This document shows, in pieces, positions 31,975-41,563 of a stretch of DNA of 64,000 nucleotides (the first letter of the stretch is position 1; every line of letters starts with the position of its first letter). This DNA comes from Hydrogenispora ethanolica. Lineage in GTDB: Bacteria; Bacillota; UBA4882; UBA8346. The position numbers were made by a program, and so were the translations under genes. The stretch is taken from positions 30,681-94,680 of the forward strand of contig NZ_SLUN01000023.1 of assembly GCF_004340685.1 (NCBI RefSeq), read 5' to 3'. A model generated the notes under the pieces. It was not told the DNA's origin and made no database searches. It saw only the letters and a program-made list of their open reading frames with translations.

Positions 31975-34239
31975 TCAGATGTTGACCTGAATGATATCCC
32001 GGTCCATCCGGTCCATGCAGTCGCGCAATTTCGCCGCAAGGATCGGATCCTGGGCGGCGCAGGCCGCCTTGATCTGGCGCATGATGTCAATGCCGCGCCG
32101 GAACGCCTGAACAATGTCGCCTTCCTGGATCCCGCCGCCATCCCGGATCAGATCGGAGAAAAGCGCCCCCTGGCTCCAGCGGAAGGCCAGATTGCTGAGG
32201 CTGGGATGGAAGACCGCGTCGCGCTCGTCCACGCCGTAGCGGTAAATCAAGTTGCGGATGATCGTCTTGACCGGCCGGACGTCGAAGGGAAGCTGTTTGG
32301 GGTAGAACTCGCCCTTGCGCGGTTCATAATCGATCCCCACCAGCAAGGCGTTGAGCTGATCGGCGTCGAGCTCGTGAAAGAGGCCGCTGAAGTAGAGTTC
32401 GGTGATGAGCAGCTCCTGGGTATAGATCTGCGCGGCGAACTCGCCCCGCGGCAGCAGCTGTCCTTCTTTCAGATAATCGAGATCCTCAAGAATCTCCGTT
32501 TTGAGCTGCAACGATTCATTGAATCGTCCGGAGACCACGATCTGGCCGGCCCGCTCTTGAAGCGAGGCCACCCGCTGATGCAATTCGGACCAGTCCCGCA
32601 GCAACTCCTCGCAGCGGCCCTGGCATTCCTTGTCGCAATCCTTGGAGGCGACCCCCTCCAGGTATTGCTTGATCTCGTCGATCTCCGCGGCAATGGCCGT
32701 CCGGGCCCGCCCTTTGATAAAGCGCAGCCGGCGCTGTTTTTTCTTGAGCTTCTGCCGCAATTTCATATAAATCAACGGGCAGCACGGGTTCTCCCGGTCG
32801 GTGCAGAGATCGGCGCTGAGGTGGCTCAAGCGTTGGGTGTCGTTGGCCAGCTGTTGCTCGAAACGTTTCTTATCGTTGCGCGCCTGATAGGTCGCGAAAT
32901 TCTGGTTGAGGATCACTTGGATCTCGTCGCTAGCGTGGTTGCGGTTCAGGTTGATGACCGAGTTGTAGGAGAGGTTGAACTGGCTCTTCAGTTCCTCGAT
33001 CTCGTCCTGCCGGGTACTGGGGAACTCCTCGGGCCGCAGGTTGCGCAGATCGGCCAGGATATAAACGGTTCCGAGCCGGTCGATGCCGCGCCGGCCCGCC
33101 CGGCCGGCCATCTGGAAGTACTCCAGGTTGGTCATGGGCCGGAAGCTGACGCCGTCGAATTTCGATGGGCTGTCAAAGCAGACGGTCCGCACCGGATAAT
33201 TGATGCCGACGGCGAAGGTCTCGGTGGCGTACATCACTTTGATCAGGCCCATGCCGAACAGGGTCTCCACGATCTCTTTCAGCGCCGGCAACAGGCCCGA
33301 GTGGTGGTACCCGATCCCCCGCACCAGCAGGTTCCTGGCCTGCAGCACGGTCTTTAAATTGCTGACTCCGAAATCGGCCACCATCTTGTCGAAGACCGCC
33401 TCGGCCCGGCCCGCCTCCTCTTCGTTCAGGAAGCTCCGGGTGAAGCTCAGCTCCTGCGCCTTGACCTCGCACATCCGGCGGCTGAAGACAAAATACAAAC
33501 AAGGCAGCTGCTGTTTTTTGGTCACGAATTTCAGCAGGTCGAGATGGGTGGTTTCCCATTCGCGGCGGTCGTTCAGCGACACGTAGTCCTTCTCCTGGAG
33601 TTCCTGGCGGTACCGCACCACCGACTTCAGATCGGTGGCGTTGAGGTGTTTCTCGAAGACGTAGTGCTCCAGCGGTACGGCCCGTTCTTGCTTGACGACC
33701 ACCGTGACGGGATGGCCCTTGATCTCATGAATCCATCCAGCCAGCTCGTAAACGTTGGGAATGGTCGCCGACAGGCCCAGCAGCCGCATCTCCTTGGGCA
33801 TGAAAATGATCGATTCTTCCCAGACCGTGCCCCGGTCCTCGTCGGATAAGTAGTGGATCTCGTCGAAGATGATGTGGGAGATGCCCTCCAACCGCGGCAG
33901 ATCCTGGTGCAGGATGTTCCGGAAGATTTCCGTGGTCATCAGACAGATCTCCGCCTCGGAATTGATCACCACGTCGCCGGTGACAATTCCGACCTTTTCC
34001 GCTCCGTACAGCGCCTTGAACTCTTTGAACTTCTGGTTGGAGAGGGCTTTGATCGGCGCGGTGTAGATCACCCGATCCCCCTTGGCGATCGCTTGATCGA
34101 TCAGGTAGTCGGCGATGAGCGTCTTGCCGACGCCGGTCGGCGCCGAGACCAGCACCGAATTGCCCTCGAGGAGTTGGTGGATGGCTTCCTGTTGAAAATC
34201 GTCCAGTTTCAGATCACGATAATATTCCGGTACCTTCAT
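31975..34239 (-). CDS. Ski2/Mtr4-like DExH RNA helicase (HelY type)
   Basis: ATP-dependent RNA helicase probably involved in RNA turnover. 754 residues: Walker A APTGVGKT near 35, DEIH near 126, SAT near 157, motif VI QMAGRAGRRGIDR near 382, and a C-terminal DSHCT domain (about 590-754). An insert at about 470-570 has two cysteine groups (CTDRENPCC and CDKECQGRC) flanking a basic helical stretch; actinobacterial HelY has a comparable cysteine motif, so a metal site is possible. Proteins of this family are sporadic in Bacillota. ATG 34239; start lies 278 bp from the thrC stop. Confidence 0.9.
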   Translation of the reverse strand: MKVPEYYRDLKLDDFQQEAIHQLLEGNSVLVSAPTGVGKTLIADYLIDQAIAKGDRVIYTAPIKALSNQKFKEFKALYGAEKVGIVTGDVVINSEAEICLMTTEIFRNILHQDLPRLEGISHIIFDEIHYLSDEDRGTVWEESIIFMPKEMRLLGLSATIPNVYELAGWIHEIKGHPVTVVVKQERAVPLEHYVFEKHLNATDLKSVVRYRQELQEKDYVSLNDRREWETTHLDLLKFVTKKQQLPCLYFVFSRRMCEVKAQELSFTRSFLNEEEAGRAEAVFDKMVADFGVSNLKTVLQARNLLVRGIGYHHSGLLPALKEIVETLFGMGLIKVMYATETFAVGINYPVRTVCFDSPSKFDGVSFRPMTNLEYFQMAGRAGRRGIDRLGTVYILADLRNLRPEEFPSTRQDEIEELKSQFNLSYNSVINLNRNHASDEIQVILNQNFATYQARNDKKRFEQQLANDTQRLSHLSADLCTDRENPCCPLIYMKLRQKLKKKQRRLRFIKGRARTAIAAEIDEIKQYLEGVASKDCDKECQGRCEELLRDWSELHQRVASLQERAGQIVVSGRFNESLQLKTEILEDLDYLKEGQLLPRGEFAAQIYTQELLITELYFSGLFHELDADQLNALLVGIDYEPRKGEFYPKQLPFDVRPVKTIIRNLIYRYGVDERDAVFHPSLSNLAFRWSQGALFSDLIRDGGGIQEGDIVQAFRRGIDIMRQIKAACAAQDPILAAKLRDCMDRMDRDIIQVNI

Positions 34240-34443
34240 GAAGTGGTAATAAAACTCCTTCCGCCATTAAGCGAAGTCACATCTCTCAACGAAGCGCTCT
34301 CAGCTGCTGCCAACCCGCTTAAGTAAGTTAGTCCGGAGAATTGCGCCAACCCGGCCGGCTATCGGGGGCCGGGCCTAACCATAACGGCAATCCTCTCTGT
34401 CAACAAGAAAATATTCGTGGAAAATCGGCTAAATCCTGCTGAA

Positions 34444-34467
34444 AGGAAAAGCACCTTACGGTGCTTG
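34444..34467 (-). terminator. Intrinsic terminator after thrC
   Basis: AAGCACC-TTAC-GGTGCTT hairpin with TTTTCCTTTC following on the minus strand. Confidence 0.75.
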
Positions 34468-34517
34468 ATCGTGATGCGCGTTCCTTTCTCTTGTTAGCCT
34501 AGACGAAGCGGCCAAAA

Positions 34518-36020
34518 TTATACTTCGAGAATTGCCGCGACCGCCCCGGCCATGGCCTCTTTGGCGCAGACCCCGTCGTGCCGCACCGGCTTCTGATCGA
34601 GCGCGCGCAGACCGGCGGGGATCGGCCGGCCGGAGACGGCGTGCAGCTGCTCCAGGAGCTCGAATTCGCTGGCGGCTTCCCCCGCCGGACTGCCGGACAA
34701 GGCCCGCAGCACGCTGGAGTTAAATTTGAAGGGACTGGCGGTGGCGGCGATCAGCACCGGCGTCCGGTCACCGCTGGCCGCGGCGTAACGGTCATAAACC
34801 GCCTTCCCGACCGCGGTGTGGGTGTCCATGACATAACCGCAATCCCGGAAGACCCGGCCGATGGTGTCGAGCGTCTCCGCCTCGGAGGCATACCCGCCGC
34901 CGAACCGATCGGCGATGCGCGCGGCGGTGGCGGCATCCACCCGGTAGGCGCCGTCGCTTTTCAACTGCTCCATCCAGCGGCGGACCTTGGCGGCGTCCTG
35001 GCCGCCCAGGTAGTACAGTAACCGCTCCAGATTGCTGGAGATTAAAATGTCCATGGACGGCGAAACCGTGGTATAGAAGGGGCGCTTGCGGTCATAGGCG
35101 CCGCTGGCGATGAAGTCGGTCAAAACGTTGTTGGAATTGGAGGCGCAGATCAGTTTTCCCAGGGGTAATCCCATCTCTTTGGCGAAGTAGGCGGCCAGGA
35201 TGTTTCCGAAGTTGCCGGTGGGAACCGCCACATTCAGCGGATCGCCCAGCTTCAGCGCGCCGCGCCGGCAGAGCTCCAAATAACCGTAAAAGTAGTACAC
35301 AAGCTGCGGCGCCAGCCGGCCCCAATTGATCGAGTTGGCCGAGGAGAAGGCCATGCCGCGCCGGGCCAGGCGCGCCATCATGGCGGGATCGGTGAAGATC
35401 TGCTTCACCCCGTTCTGGGCGTCGTCGAAATTGCCCCGGACCGCCACCACCGCGGTGTTGGCGCCCTCCTGGGTCACCATCTGCAGCCGCTGGATGTCGC
35501 TTACCCCCTGTTCGGGAAAGAAAACCACGATCCGGGTGCCCGGAACGTCGCGGAATCCCTCCAAGGCCGCTTTCCCGGTATCGCCGGAGGTGGCCACCAG
35601 AATGACAATCTCCCGGGTATCCTGGCAGAGCGCGCCGGATTGGGTCATCAAATGCGGCAGCAATTGCAGGGCGACGTCTTTGAAGGCGCAAGTCGGCCCG
35701 TGAAACAGCTCCAAAACATACTGGCCCTCCGCCAGCCGGGTCACCGGCGTGATCGCGGGATCGGCCCATTTGGCGGGATAAGCATACGCCGCCGCAATCA
35801 TCCGTTCCAAATCGGCTGGGTCAAAATCGGTAAGATAGAGGGAGAGAATCCTGGCGGCCAGCTCCTGATAGGTCAAGGGCAGCAAAGCCTGGAGATCGGC
35901 TTGCGTCAGGGCGGGAATGGTTTCGGGAGTGAATAGCCCGCCATCCGGAGCGATCCCCGACCGGATGGCCTGGGCAGCGGAGACCTCCATCGTTTCACTA
36001 CGAGTACTGCGATAATTCAA
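34518..36020 (-). CDS. thrC: Threonine synthase
   Basis: PLP enzyme converting O-phosphohomoserine to threonine. About 500 residues, the long (fold-type II, bacterial/fungal) class. The PLP lysine lies in HGPTCAFKDVALQL near residue 112; ATSGDTGKAALEGF near 150 and PTGNFGNILAAYFAKEMG near 265 are also diagnostic. TTG 36020 (start of NYRSTRSETMEVS) is preferred because homologues begin here and GGTGA lies 5 nt upstream; GTG at 36032 is an alternative. No other threonine gene is adjacent. Confidence 0.92.
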   Translation of the reverse strand: MNYRSTRSETMEVSAAQAIRSGIAPDGGLFTPETIPALTQADLQALLPLTYQELAARILSLYLTDFDPADLERMIAAAYAYPAKWADPAITPVTRLAEGQYVLELFHGPTCAFKDVALQLLPHLMTQSGALCQDTREIVILVATSGDTGKAALEGFRDVPGTRIVVFFPEQGVSDIQRLQMVTQEGANTAVVAVRGNFDDAQNGVKQIFTDPAMMARLARRGMAFSSANSINWGRLAPQLVYYFYGYLELCRRGALKLGDPLNVAVPTGNFGNILAAYFAKEMGLPLGKLICASNSNNVLTDFIASGAYDRKRPFYTTVSPSMDILISSNLERLLYYLGGQDAAKVRRWMEQLKSDGAYRVDAATAARIADRFGGGYASEAETLDTIGRVFRDCGYVMDTHTAVGKAVYDRYAAASGDRTPVLIAATASPFKFNSSVLRALSGSPAGEAASEFELLEQLHAVSGRPIPAGLRALDQKPVRHDGVCAKEAMAGAVAAILEV

Positions 36021-36346
36021 AGTTTTCACCACTTTTGTCTTAAGATTCGGTTACGATGTCATGCCGGTATCATAGCCGTTCCATCGGTTTTGTCTTATCT
36101 TATCACAATTCGGGAGCCGATCCTAGTAATTTCCTGTTAAAAGAAAGGCTTCGTACGGGCAAAAAACGTTGTTTTTTAATGAGAGGGCGGCTGGATGGAA
36201 AGTCTGGTAAACTCCTGGAATCCCGTTAACCGAATCGCCTCGGGATGTTAATTTATAAAAAACATTTTGGTAATCTATTTTAAATCTTTCGGTTGTATTA
36301 TTTAATGGGGGAGAAATGAAAGATTTTTAACAAGGAGAAATTGACA
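36021..36346. other. Divergent intergenic region, no gene recognised
   Basis: AT-rich toward its right end. It must hold promoters for thrC (minus) and the small gene at 36347 (plus), but no convincing -35/-10 pair or riboswitch was seen. Confidence 0.4.
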
Positions 36347-36598
36347 ATGATTTCAAAAAATCCCACCGAAGAATTGGCCTATCATTTGATGTTGTCAAAG
36401 AAGAATTCTTTTCATTTCGGCGAGATCTCGCTGGGCGTCCAAAAGCTGTTAGATGCCTTGAAAGAACTCGGCTACGTGGTTCAGTTTATCGAGAAAGCAG
36501 ACGGTTGCGAACCGAAATTGCTCTCCAAGGAAGAGTGCCTCCGGACAGGTCTGGCTTTCGAACATCAAGTAATTGACGATAGAAAACACGCCAATTAA
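36347..36598 (+). CDS. Small hypothetical protein
   Basis: 83 residues, no family recognised. Mixed helix and strand composition, no signal peptide or membrane segment; contains ELGYVVQFIEKADGCEPKLL. ATG 36347 with AAGGAG 9 nt upstream; the ATG start and ribosome site make it a probable real gene. It converges with the DUF1015 gene, whose stop is 12 bp away. Confidence 0.55.
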   Translation: MISKNPTEELAYHLMLSKKNSFHFGEISLGVQKLLDALKELGYVVQFIEKADGCEPKLLSKEECLRTGLAFEHQVIDDRKHAN

Positions 36599-36610
36599 GC
36601 GGCGCTAATT

Positions 36611-37963
36611 CTACTTAATTCTGCGGCATTCCATATAGAAACGTTTTTCGTCGGCTTCGCCCATGGAGAAAGTCTTCCGGGGCAAAGCCCCTTCCAGCAG
36701 CACCGTCTTAAAGAGTTCCTGTTTCGCCAGGGGCGGCAGGTAAAAGCCAATGTTGCCGGGCCGGCTGCCCAAAGCCGCGACCACATCCGCCCCGTGAATG
36801 TAATCAATGCCCATTCCGGGGTTGACTCTCAACCACTCATCCAAGAAACGTTGCAGCGTTCCCACAGCCAAATTCTGCCGCGCCCGCCGGATCGTCAGGC
36901 CGCCGGAGCCTTGCGCACTGACGAACCCGATCACCTGCGCGTCCGGGACGGCGGTCCGCCGTCGCTCAAGCTCCGCCTCGGGCGGCACATTGCCCGCAAA
37001 CCATTCCCAGCTCAATTCCATGCCCTGCCGGCTGCAATCATCGGCCATGGCCCGCAGCAACGGTTCGCCCTCGCCTCCAAAGAGCACCCGGTGGATCGGT
37101 TCGAACTCCAGCCCTTCGTCATGAAGATTGATCAGTTCGACCAGGGCGAAGCGGGCCGGGTGCACCGCGGCTTGTTCCGGGGTCAGCGCCGGCTTCAAAT
37201 TCTCCCACACCGTTTTGGCCGTGGCCAGGGAATGATTGCCGTCGCCCACCGCATACAGCAGGAGGTCGGATGGGTCAGCGCCGTACTTGCGGCGGAACTC
37301 CGCCGGATCCGCCAAACGGGAGAGCCCCGCCAGGACCGACCCGATCGCCTCCGGCGCGGCCACCGGATAACCGGTCAGGTGTCCGCCGTTCATCGGCAGT
37401 TCCACATCGTACAGCGGTTGCTGGCCAGCGGCGAATTGCGCCAGCGGTTCGATCACCCGCCGCTCCGGGTCGTCGATCAGCACCAGGACATGCGGGCACT
37501 CCAAAGCGGCCCCCTCGCGAATCCGGACCCGGGGAGGAATCCGCTCCAACACCGTTCCTTCGGTCGCCCGGATCAGGCTTTTGGAACCGGGACGAAAATC
37601 ATAGCATTCCAGATCCAGCGCCACCACCAGGCCACGCCGGATCTTGCCGCGGCGGGTGCGCCGCTCGACCAGCACGAAGCCGGGGTCCAGCGGGCGTAGA
37701 ATCCCCCGCTCCAGATATTCGAGCATCTTTCCCTGAATCCGGCGGATCCGTTCCGTTTCATCCGGCTGGCCCAGGTAGACTTCGGGAAAGATCAATTGCA
37801 AGGTGGATGGCGCTTCCCCGACGAACGCCGCCAGTTCCTCCCAGTATTCCAATTGCGAAGTATACTGGTCGCAGGCCACTACCGGCCACTTGGCGAGCTC
37901 GACCGCTGCCCCGGGCAGCAAGAGTTGGGGAATGGTAAGTGCAAATTGGGCTGGATCGCTCAC
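36611..37963 (-). CDS. DUF1015 family protein
   Basis: 450-residue cytoplasmic protein of an uncharacterised family common in anaerobes. Family features seen are VACDQYTSQLEYWEEL near 30, RGLVVALDLECYDF near 108, an AVGDGNHSLATAKTVWE motif near 240, and the late YIHGADVV / FYLPPLAK. The GDGNHSLA segment is the best conserved part and may be a catalytic or ligand site. GTG start with AGAGAGGTTT upstream. In other genomes DUF1015 genes often lie near serine or NAD metabolism genes; no such link here. Confidence 0.85.
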   Translation of the reverse strand: MSDPAQFALTIPQLLLPGAAVELAKWPVVACDQYTSQLEYWEELAAFVGEAPSTLQLIFPEVYLGQPDETERIRRIQGKMLEYLERGILRPLDPGFVLVERRTRRGKIRRGLVVALDLECYDFRPGSKSLIRATEGTVLERIPPRVRIREGAALECPHVLVLIDDPERRVIEPLAQFAAGQQPLYDVELPMNGGHLTGYPVAAPEAIGSVLAGLSRLADPAEFRRKYGADPSDLLLYAVGDGNHSLATAKTVWENLKPALTPEQAAVHPARFALVELINLHDEGLEFEPIHRVLFGGEGEPLLRAMADDCSRQGMELSWEWFAGNVPPEAELERRRTAVPDAQVIGFVSAQGSGGLTIRRARQNLAVGTLQRFLDEWLRVNPGMGIDYIHGADVVAALGSRPGNIGFYLPPLAKQELFKTVLLEGALPRKTFSMGEADEKRFYMECRRIK

Positions 37964-38004
37964 TTCTCAAACCTCTCTCTTCCTCGATACTTGATACGAT
38001 CAAA

Positions 38005-38520
38005 TCATGGCCTCCAGGGAAAGTCCTGAATGCGCGCGTCGAAATCGATCTGAACCGTAAAGCTTCCCGCCGTCAGCGGCGCTCCCGCCGGATAAATCCG
38101 GTAGGTTATGGTCTCGCTGCGCTGGCAGTTCTTTTGATCCCAATAGGTAGCCACCGGAGTCCATTGTTCCGAAAGTCGATAAAAATGAATCCCGTCCCTG
38201 GACCAGCGCAACTGGGCGATGGGAATCCGGTTCGCCGGATTGAAGGCATCGACCAAGTGCGTTCCGGCGGCGCGAATGCCCAAAGCCCAAAACCCGACCG
38301 GCAAATATTGCTGGAATGAGGTTACCGTAACGGGATGGTCCGCCTCATAATACTCCGGGTCCGAGCCGCTGTTGGTCACGGTAAAGGATACGATATTGGG
38401 CGTTACGGTGAGCCCGGTATAAACGCCGGCCCGGGCCGGCCGGCCGGGGTACGACAGCTGAACGATTGCCAGGAAACCGATGACGAAGCCCAAAACCGTT
38501 CTGGGAAGCGCTGGTTTCAT
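38005..38520 (-). CDS. Secreted subunit-like protein C of the chaperone/usher-like locus
   Basis: 171 residues: signal peptide about 1-31 (hydrophobic VLGFVIGFLAIVQLSY, cleavage near ARAGVYT), then a beta-rich domain. Its C-terminal half (LRWSRDGIHFYRLSEQW, then ETITYRIYPAGAPL) resembles the product at 41564-42001 (LEWSVDGRNWHGASRGW, then YRVWYRYYPLTA), so the two are probably paralogous minor subunits. ATG 38520 with CTAGGAG upstream. Divergent from the beta-barrel gene with only 56 bp between starts. Confidence 0.65.
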   Translation of the reverse strand: MKPALPRTVLGFVIGFLAIVQLSYPGRPARAGVYTGLTVTPNIVSFTVTNSGSDPEYYEADHPVTVTSFQQYLPVGFWALGIRAAGTHLVDAFNPANRIPIAQLRWSRDGIHFYRLSEQWTPVATYWDQKNCQRSETITYRIYPAGAPLTAGSFTVQIDFDARIQDFPWRP

Positions 38521-38576
38521 GGGTATACTCCTCTAGGAAAGCAGGATTTCGGGCCGGCAAAAACGAATTTAACGCT

Positions 38577-41462
38577 ATGAGCTGGCCTTTTATAAAAAAC
38601 AACTTGCCATATCCTTTCATAATTTCGCTATTCCTCGCGGTTCTCCTGCTAGGAACGGCGATTCCAGTTTTCGGCGCCGAAATGGTGCTGAATTCCGCCG
38701 TCTCCGTCGCGGTTCCCGACCGCCAGTCGGGAAATCCCGGCGAGTTTTTAACTTTTATGCTTGAGCTGAGCAACCGCGGTTCCAAACCCCTGACCCTGCA
38801 GGTGGAATACCTGAGCCAACACCGCTGGAGCGCCGTCGGCGACGTGACCGTCAACCTGCCCGGCCATACCAGCAAAGCATATTTCCCGGTGACGGTCATG
38901 ATTCCCCAAAACGCTGCGGCCGGTTTCGAGGAGAAACTGCGGGTCCGTTTCAAAGTCGCCGGAGAGGCGTTCCCCCTGCCCGATGTGATCCTCACGGCCC
39001 AGGTCAATGCCGTCTCGGCCATCCATTTCAATATTCCGCCCTCAACCAAGGGGTCGCCCGGATCCACGGTCACCTATCCGATCACCGTCACCAACACCGG
39101 CAATACGGACGAGCAATTTACCGTCCGCTACCGCTCCAGCAATTCATGGCCGGTGCAGGTCGAGCCGGCCGAATTCGCGCTGGCGGCCGGAGAGAGCCGC
39201 ACTGTCCGGGTCCAGCTGCAGATCCCGGGGCTGGCCGCGCTCCCCTCCGATCAGCTGGAATTGACCTTCCGCTGGGGCCGCGAGCAGAAGGTCGTCAATC
39301 TGACCACCTTCATCGTGGACCGGCTCGACTCCCTAAGCGCGCAGTATTATATCTGGCAAGGCTATTTCAATCTCAGCCAGCCGAACCTCTATGGTTTGAA
39401 AGTCGGTGAGACCCATGCCGAGTTGGCCCTGAACGGCCAGTGGGGTCCGGACCAGAGCGTCAGTCTGTACGCCGCCGATCAGGGATGGTTCACCAATTTC
39501 CATCTGAAAACCTGGGACTTAAAGACCGGGCAATTCCCTTTGACGTGGCCGGGCCTGGTAACGCCGGCCACCGGCCAAGCCAACCTTTGGCTCAGCAACA
39601 CCGCGGGCGACCGTCAGCTGGCCATTTCCAGCTGGGATTCGGCGACGGACCCCGGCCAAACGGTCTGGGGGATCGACGCTTCCCTGAATGAGCGTTCCCA
39701 GCTCCGTTTCCTCCATGACCCACTGCCCGGGGAGGCGCAGAACCTCCTGGAATGGCATTATCAACAAAATCTGACTCCGGGGACCTTCTGGACCCACGCC
39801 CTCTCCGCCGATCTCCGCGATCCCGCGCGTTATGCCGGAGCGGCGGGTCTCGCCGGCCAGTTGGAACGGTGGCAATGGAATACCCAGCTGAAATATCTGC
39901 GAAATCTGAACGACGCCCTGCAACAGAAAAGTCTCTGGGCCAGCTTGGGCACGCCGCCGCTGACGGACGGCACCGGGGGTTACCTGCAACTCCAGTATGA
40001 ATCGAAGCGGCTGGACGAAGGCAGTTCCGGGATCAACGACTACGACGATCTCCAGTTGAAAGCCAACGCCACGCTGCCGGCGGGGTTGCTGCTCAACCTG
40101 TCGCGCAGCCTTCATTGGTCCAACGCCTCCCTGGCCGGCAGCAATTCGACCCTGGGATGGGGCTGGACCCGGCAAGCCGGCCGTTTCCGTCACGAAAGCA
40201 GCTTCAGCTATTCGGTGGACCAAGACGCCGCCGAAGGCCGCTCCACCTACCATTCGTTCGATTGGTATACCCGGTACGCGCTTTCCGCCTTCGACGGGCT
40301 GATCCTCAATCCCAACTTCGACAGCGACTTTTCCCGGCTGGGCTTCGGCTACCAACGCCGTTGGTCGCACGGGCCGGAACTGACGACCCTCTTCTACTCC
40401 TATTGGCAGTCGCATCCCAAATACAATTGGACCGTCGATTTGACCTGGCCAATCTACCAATATTGGCTGGCCTTCAAGTATTCGGGGCTCTGGGAGTCGG
40501 GCAGCTACTCCACGGACTACGCCAGCCTGAGCATTTACAAGCGCTTTTCGTTTCCGGTCCAAAAACCGTTGGGCGGCATCGCCGGCGTGGCCTTTGTGGA
40601 TAAGAACCGCAACGGCGTCCGCGACGCCGGCGAGCCGGCGGCGGGAAATCTCGACCTGCTGCTGGACGGAAAGACCTCCGTCGCCACCGATAGCGAAGGC
40701 CGCATCCTTCTGAGCGGCTTGAGTCCCGGCGAGCACAGCCTCGCTCTGGATCCCCGCTACAATGTGATCTACCTCTCCGCGTCCGCGCGGGCGACCGGGC
40801 AGTTCTCCGTCAAACCTTATCAAACGGTCGCTTGGGACCTGCCGCTCGTCCGCACTCAGAATATTACCGGCCTGGTTTATGCGGCCGGAAACTCCGGGCC
40901 GCAACGGGGACCGGCCCGACCCGGCATCGCCGGAGTTCCGGTGCTCCTGACCGACCGGGCCACGGGGGCCACGCGCCGGACCTACAGCGACGGCGACGGT
41001 TATTTCGTCTTTTACCAGCTCGCTCCCAATCCCTATCAGGTCACGATCGAAGCGGCTGGCCTTCCCGACGGATGGCAGTTGCCGCCGGATTTCCAGCCGG
41101 TGCCGGTCGCCGCCGCGGACCTCGCCGAACAGCCCGAATTGCGCATCGGGCTGATCCCCTATGAAAAGCCGATCGAGATCATCACCCTGCCGGCGGGGAT
41201 TATCTCCTTGGCCGCAGCGGACGAATTGGTGAACCGGGGCGCTTCGCTCCCTATCACCATCGCCGTGGCCCAACCGGTCAAAAATGCGACCTTGCTGTTG
41301 CCGGACGGTTCCCGGGTGCGGCTGGCTGCTTCCCGCTCCCGCTGGAAATATACCTGGAAAGTCCCCAAAAGCCTTCCGCCCGGTCCCTATGTGATCCGCT
41401 GCGAGATCGAGACCTGTGCCGGCGAGCGTCTCCGCGCGGAAACCGAGGTGATCATCCTATAA
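38577..41462 (+). CDS. Usher-like outer-membrane beta-barrel protein with Ig and SdrD-B-like domains
   Basis: 961 residues. Signal peptide about 1-34. Two immunoglobulin-like NEW3-type domains (about 45-140 and 145-245: GEFLTFMLELSNRGSKPLTL, GSTVTYPITVTNTGNTDEQF). Residues about 255-665 are long alternating hydrophobic/polar strands rich in Trp and Tyr with short turns (LRFLHDPLPG, LLEWHYQQNLTPG, LTTLFYSYWQSHP), the pattern of an outer-membrane barrel. Then two SdrD-B-like domains (AFVDKNRNGVRDAGEPAAGN near 675; LTDRATGATRRTYSDGDG near 795) and a final beta domain. Archaic and class-5-type pilus ushers share this barrel-plus-DxNxNG order. Flanking genes encode a chaperone-like protein and small secreted subunits. 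No strong Shine-Dalgarno site is visible before ATG 38577. Confidence 0.65.
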   Translation: MSWPFIKNNLPYPFIISLFLAVLLLGTAIPVFGAEMVLNSAVSVAVPDRQSGNPGEFLTFMLELSNRGSKPLTLQVEYLSQHRWSAVGDVTVNLPGHTSKAYFPVTVMIPQNAAAGFEEKLRVRFKVAGEAFPLPDVILTAQVNAVSAIHFNIPPSTKGSPGSTVTYPITVTNTGNTDEQFTVRYRSSNSWPVQVEPAEFALAAGESRTVRVQLQIPGLAALPSDQLELTFRWGREQKVVNLTTFIVDRLDSLSAQYYIWQGYFNLSQPNLYGLKVGETHAELALNGQWGPDQSVSLYAADQGWFTNFHLKTWDLKTGQFPLTWPGLVTPATGQANLWLSNTAGDRQLAISSWDSATDPGQTVWGIDASLNERSQLRFLHDPLPGEAQNLLEWHYQQNLTPGTFWTHALSADLRDPARYAGAAGLAGQLERWQWNTQLKYLRNLNDALQQKSLWASLGTPPLTDGTGGYLQLQYESKRLDEGSSGINDYDDLQLKANATLPAGLLLNLSRSLHWSNASLAGSNSTLGWGWTRQAGRFRHESSFSYSVDQDAAEGRSTYHSFDWYTRYALSAFDGLILNPNFDSDFSRLGFGYQRRWSHGPELTTLFYSYWQSHPKYNWTVDLTWPIYQYWLAFKYSGLWESGSYSTDYASLSIYKRFSFPVQKPLGGIAGVAFVDKNRNGVRDAGEPAAGNLDLLLDGKTSVATDSEGRILLSGLSPGEHSLALDPRYNVIYLSASARATGQFSVKPYQTVAWDLPLVRTQNITGLVYAAGNSGPQRGPARPGIAGVPVLLTDRATGATRRTYSDGDGYFVFYQLAPNPYQVTIEAAGLPDGWQLPPDFQPVPVAAADLAEQPELRIGLIPYEKPIEIITLPAGIISLAAADELVNRGASLPITIAVAQPVKNATLLLPDGSRVRLAASRSRWKYTWKVPKSLPPGPYVIRCEIETCAGERLRAETEVIIL

Positions 41463-41508
41463 GCGGCGGTCCGGATGAGCAACCTCCCCCGGCCATTGAC
41501 GAACCATA

Positions 41509-41541
41509 AAAAAAAGCTCCCGGGCTCATGGTCCGGGAGGG
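41509..41541 (-). terminator. Intrinsic terminator after subunit B gene
   Basis: CTCCCGG / CCGGGAG stem, loop of about 10 nt, then GCTTTTTTTT on the minus strand. On the plus strand it also follows the barrel gene but lacks a T run. Confidence 0.82.
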
Positions 41542-41563
41542 GTTATGGGGATGAATAGTGGGT

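Noticed and set aside
39519..41273. 584-codon frame antisense to the barrel gene
   Set aside because: Low-complexity Gly/Arg/Val composition without signal or motif; the plus-strand frame has a signal peptide and domains.
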